The notes below the pieces were generated by a model. That model worked only from the letters and a program-made list of their open reading frames with translations, did not search any database and had not been told where the DNA came from. Shown in pieces: positions 1-7,878 of a stretch of DNA of 64,000 nt. The stretch covers positions 186,001 through 250,000 of the forward strand of contig CALRNL020000002.1 in assembly GCA_943369525.1 (NCBI GenBank), read 5' to 3'. This stretch comes from BAIKAL-G1 sp943369525 (GTDB taxonomy: Bacteria; Cyanobacteriota; Cyanobacteriia; PCC-6307; Cyanobiaceae). Position 1 is the first letter of the stretch. Every line of letters begins with the position of its first letter. A program made the position numbers and the translations under genes.

Positions 1-93
1 ATAGCTAGAGTTAATTGCCATTCTGGGGGCTTGCCAGCGATTTGCGCGCTGACTGGTTAGCCCAGCTCCACACCCTGCCCTCCAGTCATCCTT

Positions 94-1134
94 GTGCCCA
101 GTCCAGCAGGCGCCTGCACCCTCCTTACCGGCGCCGCCGGCTTCATCGGCGCCGCCGTGGCCGAAGCGTTGCTGGATCGCGGCGACCGGGTGGTGGGGCT
201 CGATAACCTCAACGCCTATTACGACCCTGCCCTCAAGCGAGCCCGCCTAGCTAAGTTGCAGGCCATCCCCGGGGCCCAGGCGGGGGGCTTTGCGTTCCAT
301 CAGCTGGATCTAGAGAACACAGAAGCCATCGCTTCTTTGTTTGCCCAGGTGCGCCCCGACCGGGTGGTACATCTCGCCGCCCAGGCGGGGGTGCGCTATT
401 CGATCGAGAACCCGGCGGCCTACTTGCAAAGCAACTTGGTTGGTTTCGGCGCGATCCTGGAGGGCTGCCGCCACCAGGGGATCGGCCACCTGGTCTACGC
501 CTCCAGCAGTTCGGTGTATGGCGTTAATCGCCAGATCCCGTTTGCCGAGCACCATGCGGTGAACCATCCGGTGAGCCTCTATGCGGCCACCAAGAAAGCC
601 AATGAGCTGATGGCCCACACCTACAGCCATCTCTATGGCCTGCCGGCCACGGGCCTGCGCTTTTTCACCGTCTATGGCCCCTGGGGCCGGCCGGATATGG
701 CGCCGATGCTGTTCGCAGACGCCATCCTGGCGGGGCGGCCGATTCGGGTCTTCAACCAGGGCCAGATGCAGCGGGATTTCACCTACATCGATGATGTGGT
801 GGAGGGGGTGCTGCGCTGCCTCGATCGGCCCGCCACGGCCAACCCCCACTTCGATCCCATGGAGCCCGACCCCGCCACCGCGGCGGCGCCCCACCGGCTC
901 TTCAACCTGGGCAATTCCCAGCCGGTAGCCCTATTGCGGTTCATCGAGTTGCTGGAGCATGCCCTGGGGCGCCAGGCCAGCAAGGAGTTTCTGCCAATGC
1001 AGGCCGGTGACGTGGTGGCCACCGCCGCAGACACCAGCAGGTTGCAGGACTGGGTTGGCTTTGCCCCATCCACTCCCCTAGACGTGGGCGTTGAGAACTT
1101 TGCCCACTGGTATTTGGACTACACCCGGGCCTGA
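94..1134 (+). CDS. NAD-dependent epimerase (UDP-glucuronate 4-epimerase-like, extended SDR)
   Basis: 346 residues, read from a GTG. The N-terminus has the extended-SDR Rossmann motif TGAAGFIG (residues 12-19). The catalytic Tyr/Lys pair appears as SLYAATKK, followed by a GLRFFTVYGPWGRPDMAP segment characteristic of the UDP-glucuronate 4-epimerase / nucleotide-sugar epimerase branch. Such enzymes interconvert C4 epimers of UDP-sugars for envelope polysaccharide. The length matches the family, so the gene looks intact. The exact sugar substrate cannot be read from sequence. No operon partner is visible, because the next gene lies on the opposite strand. The GTG start is supported by the Rossmann fold beginning about ten residues in, but a start upstream is not excluded. 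Confidence 0.88.
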   Translation: MPSPAGACTLLTGAAGFIGAAVAEALLDRGDRVVGLDNLNAYYDPALKRARLAKLQAIPGAQAGGFAFHQLDLENTEAIASLFAQVRPDRVVHLAAQAGVRYSIENPAAYLQSNLVGFGAILEGCRHQGIGHLVYASSSSVYGVNRQIPFAEHHAVNHPVSLYAATKKANELMAHTYSHLYGLPATGLRFFTVYGPWGRPDMAPMLFADAILAGRPIRVFNQGQMQRDFTYIDDVVEGVLRCLDRPATANPHFDPMEPDPATAAAPHRLFNLGNSQPVALLRFIELLEHALGRQASKEFLPMQAGDVVATAADTSRLQDWVGFAPSTPLDVGVENFAHWYLDYTRA

Positions 1135-1209
1135 TGGCCCTAGCCGCCAAGTGGGGCACCCGTTGACGACCTGGGCCTAAAGCCTTAACGGAAGCCTTTC
1201 GTAAAGCCT

Positions 1210-1683
1210 TTAATCGAAATAGCGCTTGCCAGCTTCGGTCACCCGTCGATGGCGGCGGGCTTCGCGGCGGGTGAATTCACTCACCGTGGGGTTGGCGACG
1301 CTGGGATCGACGTGGGCGACCTGCTCCCACAGGTCCCGCGGCGCCCAGCGCACCGTGTGGTCCGTCTTATCCAATTTGGTGACGTGGCACCAGCGGCTCG
1401 TGCCGCAGCTGGGGCAGAACAGCTCTTCGAGCCATTCATTGCTGAGCACCAGCACCGGGTATGCATGGAGCACCAGCTTGGCTCGCTTTTCAGACATGCC
1501 CCGCTGCTTGAGCTCTTCCACGCTCAGCAGGTGCAGAAAGTATTTGCGGCCGTTGCCCTCGATCCGCTTGTCCGGGTGGGCAGGACAAAAAAGCTCCCGC
1601 CGCTTCGGTCGTTGCCGGCGGCGGGAGCTTTTGGAAGGCTGTTGATCGGGGTCAACAGTCTCGTGGAATTGGTCGCTTGTCAC
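1210..1683 (-). CDS. Small zinc-ribbon-like conserved cyanobacterial protein
   Basis: 157 residues from a GTG start, 76 bases downstream of psbJ on the same strand. The first 30 residues are basic (SSRRRQRPKRR) and are followed by a conserved-looking core. Two Cys pairs, FCPAH near residue 33 and FCPSC near residue 89, suggest a metal-binding ribbon. The C-terminus is again basic. I recognise it as a cyanobacterial hypothetical without known function. Its 5' end contains a strong terminator-shaped hairpin (separate entry), so either transcription reads through or the gene has its own promoter, or translation begins further in, just before RRELFCP. Function unknown; a nucleic-acid-binding role is only a guess from charge and Cys pairs. 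Confidence 0.7.
   Translation of the reverse strand: MTSDQFHETVDPDQQPSKSSRRRQRPKRRELFCPAHPDKRIEGNGRKYFLHLLSVEELKQRGMSEKRAKLVLHAYPVLVLSNEWLEELFCPSCGTSRWCHVTKLDKTDHTVRWAPRDLWEQVAHVDPSVANPTVSEFTRREARRHRRVTEAGKRYFD
1587..1632 (-). terminator. Hairpin with U-run (candidate psbEFLJ terminator inside downstream CDS)
   Basis: Perfect 15-base inverted repeat: arms 1589-1603 and 1618-1632, 14-base loop. On the minus strand the second arm ends in six T (1587-1592), the classic intrinsic-terminator layout. It lies about 130-170 bases downstream of the psbJ stop and also inside codons 18-32 of the next gene, which is unusual. Stem symmetry also gives four T on the plus strand, so it could act in both directions. 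Confidence 0.6.
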
Positions 1684-1759
1684 TGGCTTGGGAACTGTCC
1701 TGAAGGCTGGATCTAGGCGCTAATCGAGATCTTTTCCATTTCAGAAACGGACCCGGCGA

Positions 1760-1960
1760 TCAGGCCGAACCCACACCCACGTAGGAGCCGTAGAAGAAGA
1801 GGCCAACCACGAAGATCACGGCCATGCCACCGGCGGTCGCCACGAGCCAAAGGGGCAACACCCCTTCGGTCCAGCGGGATTTCCAGGCCACGGCGGGCCG
1901 GCCATCGGGAAGGCGATCGGGGATCCGGCCGTCAGGCAGATTCGATTTCTTGCCGCTCAT
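1760..1960 (-). CDS. psbJ: Photosystem II reaction center protein J
   Basis: 66 residues. The C-terminal half is the canonical single transmembrane helix (WLVATAGGMAVIFVVGLFFY) followed by GSYVGVGSA. The roughly 25-residue N-terminal extension (SGKKSNLPDGRIPDRLPDGR) makes it longer than the approximately 40-residue PsbJ of beta-cyanobacteria and resembles the picocyanobacterial form. PsbJ sits near cytochrome b559 and influences electron flow from QA to plastoquinone. It is the last gene of psbE-F-L-J, starting 15 bases after psbL, so co-transcription is expected. ATG start with a GAGG-type site just upstream (complement of cctcc). Confidence 0.97.
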   Translation of the reverse strand: MSGKKSNLPDGRIPDRLPDGRPAVAWKSRWTEGVLPLWLVATAGGMAVIFVVGLFFYGSYVGVGSA

Positions 1961-1975
1961 CGTGAATCCTCCCGA

Positions 1976-2095
1976 TCAGTTGAAGAAGTAGCTGGAAAAC
2001 AAAATGCCGATTGTGAACACAAACAGCAGGCCCAAATAAAGGCTGGTGCGGTTTAGTTCAACCGGCAGGTTGTTGGGGTTGGGGGTGCGTTGCAT
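1976..2095 (-). CDS. psbL: Photosystem II protein L
   Basis: 39-residue ORF read by eye: MQRTPNPNNLPVELNRTSLY followed by one hydrophobic helix ending SSYFFN. This is a full match to the PsbL pattern, including the NPN..PVELNRTSLY signature. PsbL is a single-span thylakoid subunit near the QA site and the dimer interface, needed for QA function. It sits 11 bases after psbF and 15 bases before psbJ in the invariant psbEFLJ order. ATG start, TGA stop, nothing unusual. Confidence 0.97.
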   Translation of the reverse strand: MQRTPNPNNLPVELNRTSLYLGLLFVFTIGILFSSYFFN

Positions 2096-2106
2096 GACCT
2101 AGGGCC

Positions 2107-2244
2107 TCAGCGGCGGATGAACTGCATGGCGGCCAGGGCACCCAGGAAAAAAACCGTGGGAATGCCAAGGGCATGGAGCGACAACCACCGGACCGTGAAG
2201 ATCGGGTAGTTGCGCGGCGTGGTGCTGGCGGGGGATTGGGTCAT
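2107..2244 (-). CDS. psbF: Cytochrome b559 beta subunit
   Basis: 45 residues read by eye. It starts MTQSPASTTPRNYPIFTVRW and continues through one membrane helix to QFIRR. The single His at residue 24, in RWLSLHALGIP, is the axial heme ligand that pairs with the PsbE His across the heterodimer. The length is typical. It begins 3 bases after the psbE stop, so translation is probably coupled. Cytochrome b559 is essential for assembly and photoprotection of photosystem II. Confidence 0.97.
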   Translation of the reverse strand: MTQSPASTTPRNYPIFTVRWLSLHALGIPTVFFLGALAAMQFIRR

Positions 2245-2247
2245 GGC

Positions 2248-2496
2248 TTATTTCAGGCGCAAGTCAAGTGTGCTCTTGCCTTCAAAGCGTTGACTCACGA
2301 CTGGAGCCTTGCTCTCCTGGGCCTGGAAATAGGCGTCAGGACGAGGGGTCCCAAAGGCGTCGTAAGCAAGCCCAGTGGAGACAAACAGGAACCCGGCCAG
2401 GAAGATCGACGGCAGGGTCACGGCATGAATCACCCAGTAGCGGATGCTCGTGATGATTTCGAAGAACGGACGTTCCCCTGTGGAGCCGGCAGCCAT
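2248..2496 (-). CDS. psbE: Cytochrome b559 alpha subunit
   Basis: 82 residues, normal length. The N-terminal segment GERPFFEIITSIRYWVIHAV places the heme-ligand His at the start of the single membrane helix (WVIHAVTLPSIFLAGFLFV). It is followed by the lumenal STGLAYDAFGTPRPDAYF signature. First gene of psbEFLJ, with 162 bases between it and ycf48 that probably hold a psbE promoter. The preceding ycf48 and rubA genes on the same strand form the conserved cyanobacterial assembly neighbourhood. Confidence 0.98.
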   Translation of the reverse strand: MAAGSTGERPFFEIITSIRYWVIHAVTLPSIFLAGFLFVSTGLAYDAFGTPRPDAYFQAQESKAPVVSQRFEGKSTLDLRLK

Positions 2497-2658
2497 AGCA
2501 GCAAGCGTTCAACTGATTGATCCTAAGGTCCTGACGGCTGCCACCGGGACTGGGCCGGCGGCTTGGTTACACAGGGACGCAGTTGGCCCCCATGGCCAGC
2601 TTGGAGCGGGGGACCCAAACCGCCTGGCTGCTCCAGGTTTCAGTGCTGGACTGGGGTC

Positions 2659-3771
2659 CTAGCCGACCCAGCGCAGCAGGTGGCCCCGCTCGCCCAGCAC
2701 AAAGCCCTTGCCGTCGCCAAGGAAGGCGATGCGGTTGAAATTGGTGCCCTGGGTTTCGCCCACCGGATCCTTCTGCCAGCTCTTGCCAGCGTCCCGGCTC
2801 ACCAGCAGGGTGCCGCTGCCGCCGGCGGTCCAGATGGCACCGCTCGGATCCCAGGCCATGTCCAGGTAGCCGAAGCCGTTGGTGATCGGGATCACGGGCT
2901 TGCTCCAGTCGTCCAGGTTGCTGGCATCGCTGTTGAAGCGCATCTGGGCGCCCCGGGTCACCATCCAATAGGTGCCATCGGGCTGGAAGCCCATCGCTTG
3001 CACCCGCTGGCTGCTGATCCGCTGGTGCGGCTGCCAGATCGCCTGGCCCGGCTGCCAGGTGGCAAAGAAGTTGCCCAGGCCCGACACGCTCACGTAATCG
3101 CCATTGCCGTTGCGGCGCAGGTCGCGTACGGCACCGGCGGCATCGCTCACGGTGGCTTGCCAGCTGGTGCCGCCATCGTCGGTTTGATAGATGGCGCCCA
3201 CGTTGGTGGCCAGCTCGGCGCTGCCCTGGCCCAGGGCCGTGATCAGGTAGGGCTCGCCGGGCAGCTTGGTGTCAAGGAAGAGGCGGGTCCAGCTCTGGCC
3301 GGCGTCGGTGCTGTGCAGCAGCAGGCCGGGCTGGCCGGCGATCCAGCCCTCGGAGCCGCGGAAATCAATGCTGATCAGGCGGAAGTTTTCCTCGGGCGGC
3401 AGGTCCAGCGCCCGCTCCTGCCAGCTGGCGCCGCCATCGCTGGTTTCCAGGATCAGCCGGTTGCTGCCCACCAGGAAACCGTGGGACTCGGTGTCGAAGG
3501 CCAGATCCAGGGGGTTAGCCCGGTTTTCCAGGGGCACCGCCTGCCAGGGACTGGCGCTGGCGATCGGCAGGCCCGTGGAGACGCAACCGCTGGTGCCCAG
3601 GGCCAGGCCCAGGGTCAGCAGCAGCGATAGGGCCAGGGAGGCGAGGCCCCGCAGCCGCTGCACCGGGCCCTTCGGGTTGGCTGCGGCCATCAGCGGGCTG
3701 GGGCTGGCTGCGTCTAGGGGCCCCTGGGGGCTGGCTTTGGCAGGCGCGGTCGCGGGCATCGGCGCAGGCAT
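2659..3771 (-). CDS. ycf48: Photosystem II assembly factor Ycf48 (HCF136 homolog)
   Basis: A BNR-like seven-bladed beta-propeller that binds pre-D1 early in photosystem II assembly and repair. Repeated blade signatures are visible (LETSDGGASWQERAL, LHSTDAGQSWTRLF, YQTDDGGTSWQATV, LVSRDAGKSWQKDP). A signal sequence with lipobox-like TSGC predicts a lumenal lipoprotein, as known for cyanobacterial Ycf48. The ATG at 3771 overlaps the rubredoxin stop (ATGA), giving about 370 residues. An internal ATG at 3690, directly before the signal peptide (MAAANPKGPVQRLRG), would give about 343 residues and fits family length better. The gene order rubA-ycf48-psbEFLJ is conserved in cyanobacteria. Confidence 0.95.
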   Translation of the reverse strand: MPAPMPATAPAKASPQGPLDAASPSPLMAAANPKGPVQRLRGLASLALSLLLTLGLALGTSGCVSTGLPIASASPWQAVPLENRANPLDLAFDTESHGFLVGSNRLILETSDGGASWQERALDLPPEENFRLISIDFRGSEGWIAGQPGLLLHSTDAGQSWTRLFLDTKLPGEPYLITALGQGSAELATNVGAIYQTDDGGTSWQATVSDAAGAVRDLRRNGNGDYVSVSGLGNFFATWQPGQAIWQPHQRISSQRVQAMGFQPDGTYWMVTRGAQMRFNSDASNLDDWSKPVIPITNGFGYLDMAWDPSGAIWTAGGSGTLLVSRDAGKSWQKDPVGETQGTNFNRIAFLGDGKGFVLGERGHLLRWVG

Positions 3772-4220
3772 CAACGCAGGGAATAGAGGGACAGGAAAAA
3801 GGCGAAGGCCAGGGCGAAGCTGCCAAAGATCAGCACGTTCTTCTGGCCAGGCGTCAGCTGGTTGACCCCCAGGCCGTAGCCCAGGTTCTCCTCAAAGCCG
3901 CTCGGTTTGTTGCGCGGGCCGATGTCCTTGAAGGCGGCCAGCTTGCTGCGGCACACCGGGCAGCGGAAACTGAGCGGATCAAGCTCCAGAAAGGGCGTGC
4001 CGGCGGCAATCGCCAGCTTTTTGATCCCCTCGGCGGGGTCATAAACAAAGCCGCAGCTGCGGCACTCGAAGCGATGCTCGGACAGGTCTGGGGCCTGCTC
4101 GAGCCCGGGCACCTGCTCGGGTTCTTGCCCCTGCTCCGCAGCGGTCTCCGGCGGCGGGCTGGGCTCCTGCTGATCCAGGCCGGGGGGACTGGCCTGCGTA
4201 TCGATGATCTCGTCGCTCAC
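3771..4220 (-). CDS. rubA: Membrane-anchored rubredoxin (photosystem assembly, RubA type)
   Basis: The rubredoxin fold is shown by two Cys knuckles, FECRSCGFVYDPAEG and FRCPVCRSKL, which hold one Fe(Cys)4 site. A linker and a C-terminal transmembrane helix (VLIFGSFALAFAFFLSLYSL) follow. The N-terminus is an acidic, Pro/Gln-rich tail of about 45 residues. I place the start at GTG 4220 because a GAGGGG ribosome site lies just upstream; an in-frame TTG at 4253 would add 11 residues. Thylakoid RubA is required for photosystem assembly. Translation is coupled to ycf48 by a 1-base ATGA overlap. Confidence 0.93.
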   Translation of the reverse strand: MSDEIIDTQASPPGLDQQEPSPPPETAAEQGQEPEQVPGLEQAPDLSEHRFECRSCGFVYDPAEGIKKLAIAAGTPFLELDPLSFRCPVCRSKLAAFKDIGPRNKPSGFEENLGYGLGVNQLTPGQKNVLIFGSFALAFAFFLSLYSLR

Positions 4221-4460
4221 CGACCCCTCTACGAGTGAGCAAACTCTAGGCAAGCCTGGGTAGGGGCCGTTTTGGCGGCCGGCTGATCGCCCTTGAGCGG
4301 GGGGGCTGATGCCACCGGTCTGGTGGCATCAGCCCCTGGCGGGGAGACGCTTTTCAGCCCTGCGCCGGGCCCTTGCGTCGGCTGGCGATCGGCGCCGGGG
4401 GCAGGGCCCAGGCTTGGCTTGTGGGTGCCAGAATGGCCGGCAGGTTGGTCTGGGCTGCCT

Positions 4461-4823
4461 TTGTTCGTTCTTGACGGCTACGACGCCTTTCTGGGCTTCC
4501 TGCTGATCGCGGCAGCGGTGCCCGTGCTGGCGCTGGTCACCAACAAGCTGGTGGCTCCCAAGTCCCGCACCGGCGAACGGGACCTCACCTACGAATCGGG
4601 CATGGAGCCGATCGGGGGTGCCTGGATCCAGTTCAATATTCGCTACTACATGTTTGCCCTGGTCTTCGTCATCTTCGACGTGGAGACCGTGTTCCTCTAC
4701 CCCTGGGCCGTGGCCTTCCATCGCCTCGGCCTGCTGGCCTTCATCGAAGCCCTGGTGTTCATTGCCATCCTGGTGGTGGCCCTGGCCTACGCCTGGCGCA
4801 AAGGCGCCCTCGAGTGGAGCTGA
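4461..4823 (+). CDS. ndhC: NAD(P)H-quinone oxidoreductase subunit 3
   Basis: Membrane subunit of the thylakoid NDH-1 complex for cyclic electron flow, respiration and CO2 uptake. The family-typical 120 residues begin at TTG 4461 (LFVLDGYDAFLGFLLIAAA), and the signature YESGMEPIGGAW with RYYMFALVFVIFDVETVFLYP identifies NdhC. Three hydrophobic helices are visible. The reading frame stays open further upstream to 4293, but that segment has no NdhC similarity and is very rich in Pro and Gly. First gene of ndhC-K-J, with 12 bases before ndhK. Confidence 0.95.
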   Translation: MFVLDGYDAFLGFLLIAAAVPVLALVTNKLVAPKSRTGERDLTYESGMEPIGGAWIQFNIRYYMFALVFVIFDVETVFLYPWAVAFHRLGLLAFIEALVFIAILVVALAYAWRKGALEWS

Positions 4824-4835
4824 TCCCCTAGATCC

Positions 4836-5639
4836 ATGACCCTCACCCCCACCAGTTCCAGCAGCGCCGTCGAACCGGCCTCGATCGCCGCCCTGCGCGA
4901 CCTGCGGGCCTCCACCTGCAATCCCGTCGGCACCCCCACCGTCACGGCCGAGCTGTCCGAGAACATCATTCTCACCAGCCTCGACGACCTGCACAACTGG
5001 GCCCGGCTCAGCAGCCTCTGGCCCCTGCTCTATGGCACGGCCTGCTGCTTCATCGAGTTCGCCGCCCTGCTGGGCTCCCGCTTCGACTTCGACCGCTTCG
5101 GCCTGGTGCCCCGCTCCAGCCCCCGCCAGGCCGACCTGCTGATCGTGGCCGGCACCGTGACCATGAAGATGGCCCCGGCCATGGTGCGGCTCTATGAGCA
5201 GATGCCCGAGCCCAAGTACGTGATCGCCATGGGCGCCTGCACGATCACCGGCGGCATGTTCTCGGCCGACTCCACCACAGCCGTGCGCGGCGTCGACAAG
5301 CTGATTCCGGTGGATCTCTACATGCCAGGCTGCCCGCCCCGGCCCGAGGCGATCTTTGATGCGGTGATCAAGCTGCGCAAAAAGGTTGGCAACGAATCCC
5401 TGGCCGAACGGGGCAACTTGCTGCCCACCCACCGCTATTGCACCGTGGCCCACCAGCTCAAGGCGGTGGAGCCAGTGGTAACGGGGGCCTACCTGCGCGC
5501 TGAAACCCAGCAGGCGGCCCTCGCCGCGGCGGCCGGCCAGCCCCTTGACCTAAGCCAGCCGGCTTCCGAGCCCATCCCCCTTTCGGCCCAGGTCCTTCCC
5601 CTGCAAGCTGCCCCCCGCCAAGGTCAAGCCGATGCCTGA
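4836..5639 (+). CDS. ndhK: NAD(P)H-quinone oxidoreductase subunit K
   Basis: 267 residues. Peripheral-arm subunit carrying the N2-type [4Fe-4S] cluster. The ligand regions are YGTACCFIEFAAL (adjacent Cys pair), MGACTITGGMF and MPGCPPRPEAI. The core matches the family. The C-terminus beyond about residue 225 is an Ala/Pro/Gln-rich tail likely specific to this lineage. The stop overlaps the ndhJ start by 8 bases, so translation is probably coupled. Start is the ATG after ndhC; the first 15 residues are Ser/Thr-rich and may be flexible. Confidence 0.96.
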   Translation: MTLTPTSSSSAVEPASIAALRDLRASTCNPVGTPTVTAELSENIILTSLDDLHNWARLSSLWPLLYGTACCFIEFAALLGSRFDFDRFGLVPRSSPRQADLLIVAGTVTMKMAPAMVRLYEQMPEPKYVIAMGACTITGGMFSADSTTAVRGVDKLIPVDLYMPGCPPRPEAIFDAVIKLRKKVGNESLAERGNLLPTHRYCTVAHQLKAVEPVVTGAYLRAETQQAALAAAAGQPLDLSQPASEPIPLSAQVLPLQAAPRQGQADA

Positions 5640-6273
5640 GCCCACCAGCCCCGACGCTTCAGCCCTGGCCGGGGCCACGCCCGTGCCTCCCACCGAACCC
5701 GGCAACGGGCCCGGCAACGAGGCGATCACCGTGGCCGAGGCCGGGCCCGTGAGCCGCTGGCTCACTGCCCAGGGCTTTGGTCACGAGCGGCTTGGGGCCG
5801 ATCACCTCGGCGTCGAGACCCTGGCGGTGGAGCCCCTGTTTCTGCCCGTGATCGCCGCCGCCCTCAAGGCCAGCGGCTTTGATTACCTGCAATGCCAGGG
5901 TGGCTACGACGAGGGTCCCGGCGGCCGGCTGGTGAGCTTCTACGAACTGGTGAAGCTGGCCGTCCTGGCCGACCAGGTGGCCCTGGCCAGCGATCCGGCG
6001 GGCACCTGCAAGCCCCTGCCCGCCACCGCCCGCCCCGAGCAGGTGCGGCTCAAGGTGTTCCTGGAGCGCGATGGCGACCTCACTATCCCCAGCCTCTATG
6101 GCCTCTTCCGCGGTGCCGACTGGCAGGAGCGTGAAACCTTCGACATGTATGGCATTCATTTCGCCGGCCATCCCCATCCCAAGCGCCTGCTGATGCCCGA
6201 GGACTGGAAGGGCTACCCCCTGCGCAAGGACTACGTGCAGCCCGACTTCTACGAGCTGCAGGACGCCTACTAA
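5632..6273 (+). CDS. ndhJ: NAD(P)H-quinone oxidoreductase subunit J
   Basis: 213 residues, homolog of the 30-kDa complex I subunit (NuoC type). The signature DWQERETFDMYGIHFAGHPH and the C-terminal KRLLMPEDWKGYPLRKDY are intact. The first ~35 residues are a Pro/Gly/Ala-rich extension not expected in the family core, which begins near VSRWLTAQGF. It closes the ndhC-K-J operon and overlaps ndhK by 8 bases. The next gene is convergent, starting its stop 78 bases on. Confidence 0.95.
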   Translation: MPEPTSPDASALAGATPVPPTEPGNGPGNEAITVAEAGPVSRWLTAQGFGHERLGADHLGVETLAVEPLFLPVIAAALKASGFDYLQCQGGYDEGPGGRLVSFYELVKLAVLADQVALASDPAGTCKPLPATARPEQVRLKVFLERDGDLTIPSLYGLFRGADWQERETFDMYGIHFAGHPHPKRLLMPEDWKGYPLRKDYVQPDFYELQDAY

Positions 6274-6351
6274 GCCCGTAACCTCCAAATGGCCTGGTAG
6301 CGGTCCCCGGGTTACGCCCGCCGGTTCGATTGAAGGGAGGCCCCAGACCCC

Positions 6352-7764
6352 TCATGAATTTTGGCGTTTGTGGCGGCGGTAAAAGCGCATCACCGCTAGG
6401 GCGACGCTGCGGGGATCGTGGCGCAGGGTGGCGCTGGGACGGGCCCCCTGCATGGGCGCCACCATCACCTCATAACCCTCGGCCTTGAGCTGGCGCGTGC
6501 CGCATTGCACCGGTTCGGCGCCGCGCAGCCGGTAGTGGTCCACCAGGGGGCCGGGGGCCAGGTCCTCCTGGGCCAGCACGGCGGTAAACAGGCGCTCGCC
6601 TACCCCCAGGCTGGCCAGTTGGGCCTCGATCGCCCGCAGGTGGCCCTGCACATCGAGGCCATCGGTTTCGCCCGGCTGGGTCATCAGGTTGCAGATGTAG
6701 AGCCGGGGCGCCTTGCTGCGCCGGATCGCCTCTACGAGCTCGGGCACCAGCAAATTGGGCAGCAGGGAGGTGTAAAGGCTGCCCGGACCCAGCAGGATCA
6801 GATCGGCATGGGCGATCGCCTCCAGGGCCCGGGGCAGGGCCGGCGGCCGCTCGGGGATGCAGCCGAGCCGCACGATCGGGCTTTTGGCCTGGCCGATGCG
6901 GGATTCGCCTTCGATCCGCTCGCCGTTTTCCAATTCGGCCCAAAGGCGCACATCGGCGTTGGTGGCAGGCACCACCTGGCCCTGCACGGCCAACACCCGG
7001 CTGCTGGCGGTGATCGCCGATTCCAGGCTGCCCGTGATCGCCGAGAGGGCCGAGAGGAACAGGTTGCCGAAGCTGTGGCCCTCCAGGCCGCTACCGGCCT
7101 TGAAGCGGTATTGGAACAGGCGGGTGAGCAGCGGTTCTTCGGTGGAGAGGGCGGCCAGGCAGTTGCGGATGTCGCCGGGGGGTTGGACTCCCAGCTCGCG
7201 CCTCAGCACGCCGCTGCTGCCGCCGTCATCGGCGACCGTGACGATGGCCGTGAGGTTGCTGCTGTAGCGCTTTAGGCCCGAGAGCAGGGTGGAAAGGCCG
7301 GTGCCGCCGCCGATGGCGACGATGCTTGGGCCGCGGTTCAGCTTGCCCTGGGCCAGCAGGGCATCGACCAGCACCGTGTCCTTCTCGGGCGCCAGGGCCT
7401 GCTGGATCGAGCCGAAGCTGCGGCTTTGCCCCAGCCAGATCAGGCCGCCACCCACCACCAGCACCACTGGCCCCGTGATGCCGCGGGGCATCACCGTGGT
7501 GATGTTTTTGAGCAGCCAGTTGATCGATTCCAGGCCCCAGTAGATCGGCTTGAGATCGAGCCACACCGCCCCTCCCAGCAGGGCCAGCAGCAGGCCTAGG
7601 CCCGAGGTCACCACCCAGCGTTTGACCACCAGCCCGGGCTGGAGCCAGCGCACCGCCCTCCGGGAGCGACTCATCAGATCCCGTTGGCGCAGGTCGCCCC
7701 GGCCGATCCAGCCAGGGCGGCTGCTGCGCCGTCGGGGCGGGCGACTGGGGGCGGGCAGGCCCAT
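6352..7764 (-). CDS. yvcK: YvcK/CofD-like protein (gluconeogenesis factor family)
   Basis: 470 residues from ATG 7764; the frame is open to 7890, but those extra residues are low-complexity. Two hydrophobic segments near the N-terminus (VVTSGLGLLLALLGGAVWLD and GPVVLVVGGGLIWLG) anchor it to a membrane, as in many cyanobacterial homologs. The conserved core follows: IVAIGGGTGLSTLLSGL, VTVADDGGSSGVLRRE and GDIRNCLAALS. YvcK proteins bind UDP-sugars (UDP-GlcNAc) and link central carbon flow to cell-wall synthesis; they lack the F420-pathway context of CofD. Divergent from the ABC transporter gene, with about 115 bases between. Confidence 0.85.
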   Translation of the reverse strand: MGLPAPSRPPRRRSSRPGWIGRGDLRQRDLMSRSRRAVRWLQPGLVVKRWVVTSGLGLLLALLGGAVWLDLKPIYWGLESINWLLKNITTVMPRGITGPVVLVVGGGLIWLGQSRSFGSIQQALAPEKDTVLVDALLAQGKLNRGPSIVAIGGGTGLSTLLSGLKRYSSNLTAIVTVADDGGSSGVLRRELGVQPPGDIRNCLAALSTEEPLLTRLFQYRFKAGSGLEGHSFGNLFLSALSAITGSLESAITASSRVLAVQGQVVPATNADVRLWAELENGERIEGESRIGQAKSPIVRLGCIPERPPALPRALEAIAHADLILLGPGSLYTSLLPNLLVPELVEAIRRSKAPRLYICNLMTQPGETDGLDVQGHLRAIEAQLASLGVGERLFTAVLAQEDLAPGPLVDHYRLRGAEPVQCGTRQLKAEGYEVMVAPMQGARPSATLRHDPRSVALAVMRFYRRHKRQNS

Positions 7765-7878
7765 CGGGATGGGTAACTGGTCAAACTGTACGGATGACGG
7801 GTCAAGATGGCTGGGACCCGGCGTTCCCTTCCCTGGGCTGAGGATGGTGGCTGACCTTGGTACCAGGCTGCGCAAAGG

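Noticed and set aside
2563..3630. 355-codon plus-strand frame opposite ycf48
   Set aside because: Mirror frame of a high-GC gene; composition is Gly/Ala/His/Gln with no domain, and ycf48 on the other strand is certain.
4329..5453. 374-codon minus-strand frame opposite ndhC-ndhK
   Set aside because: Antisense to two certain NDH genes; low-complexity Gly/His/Gln composition.
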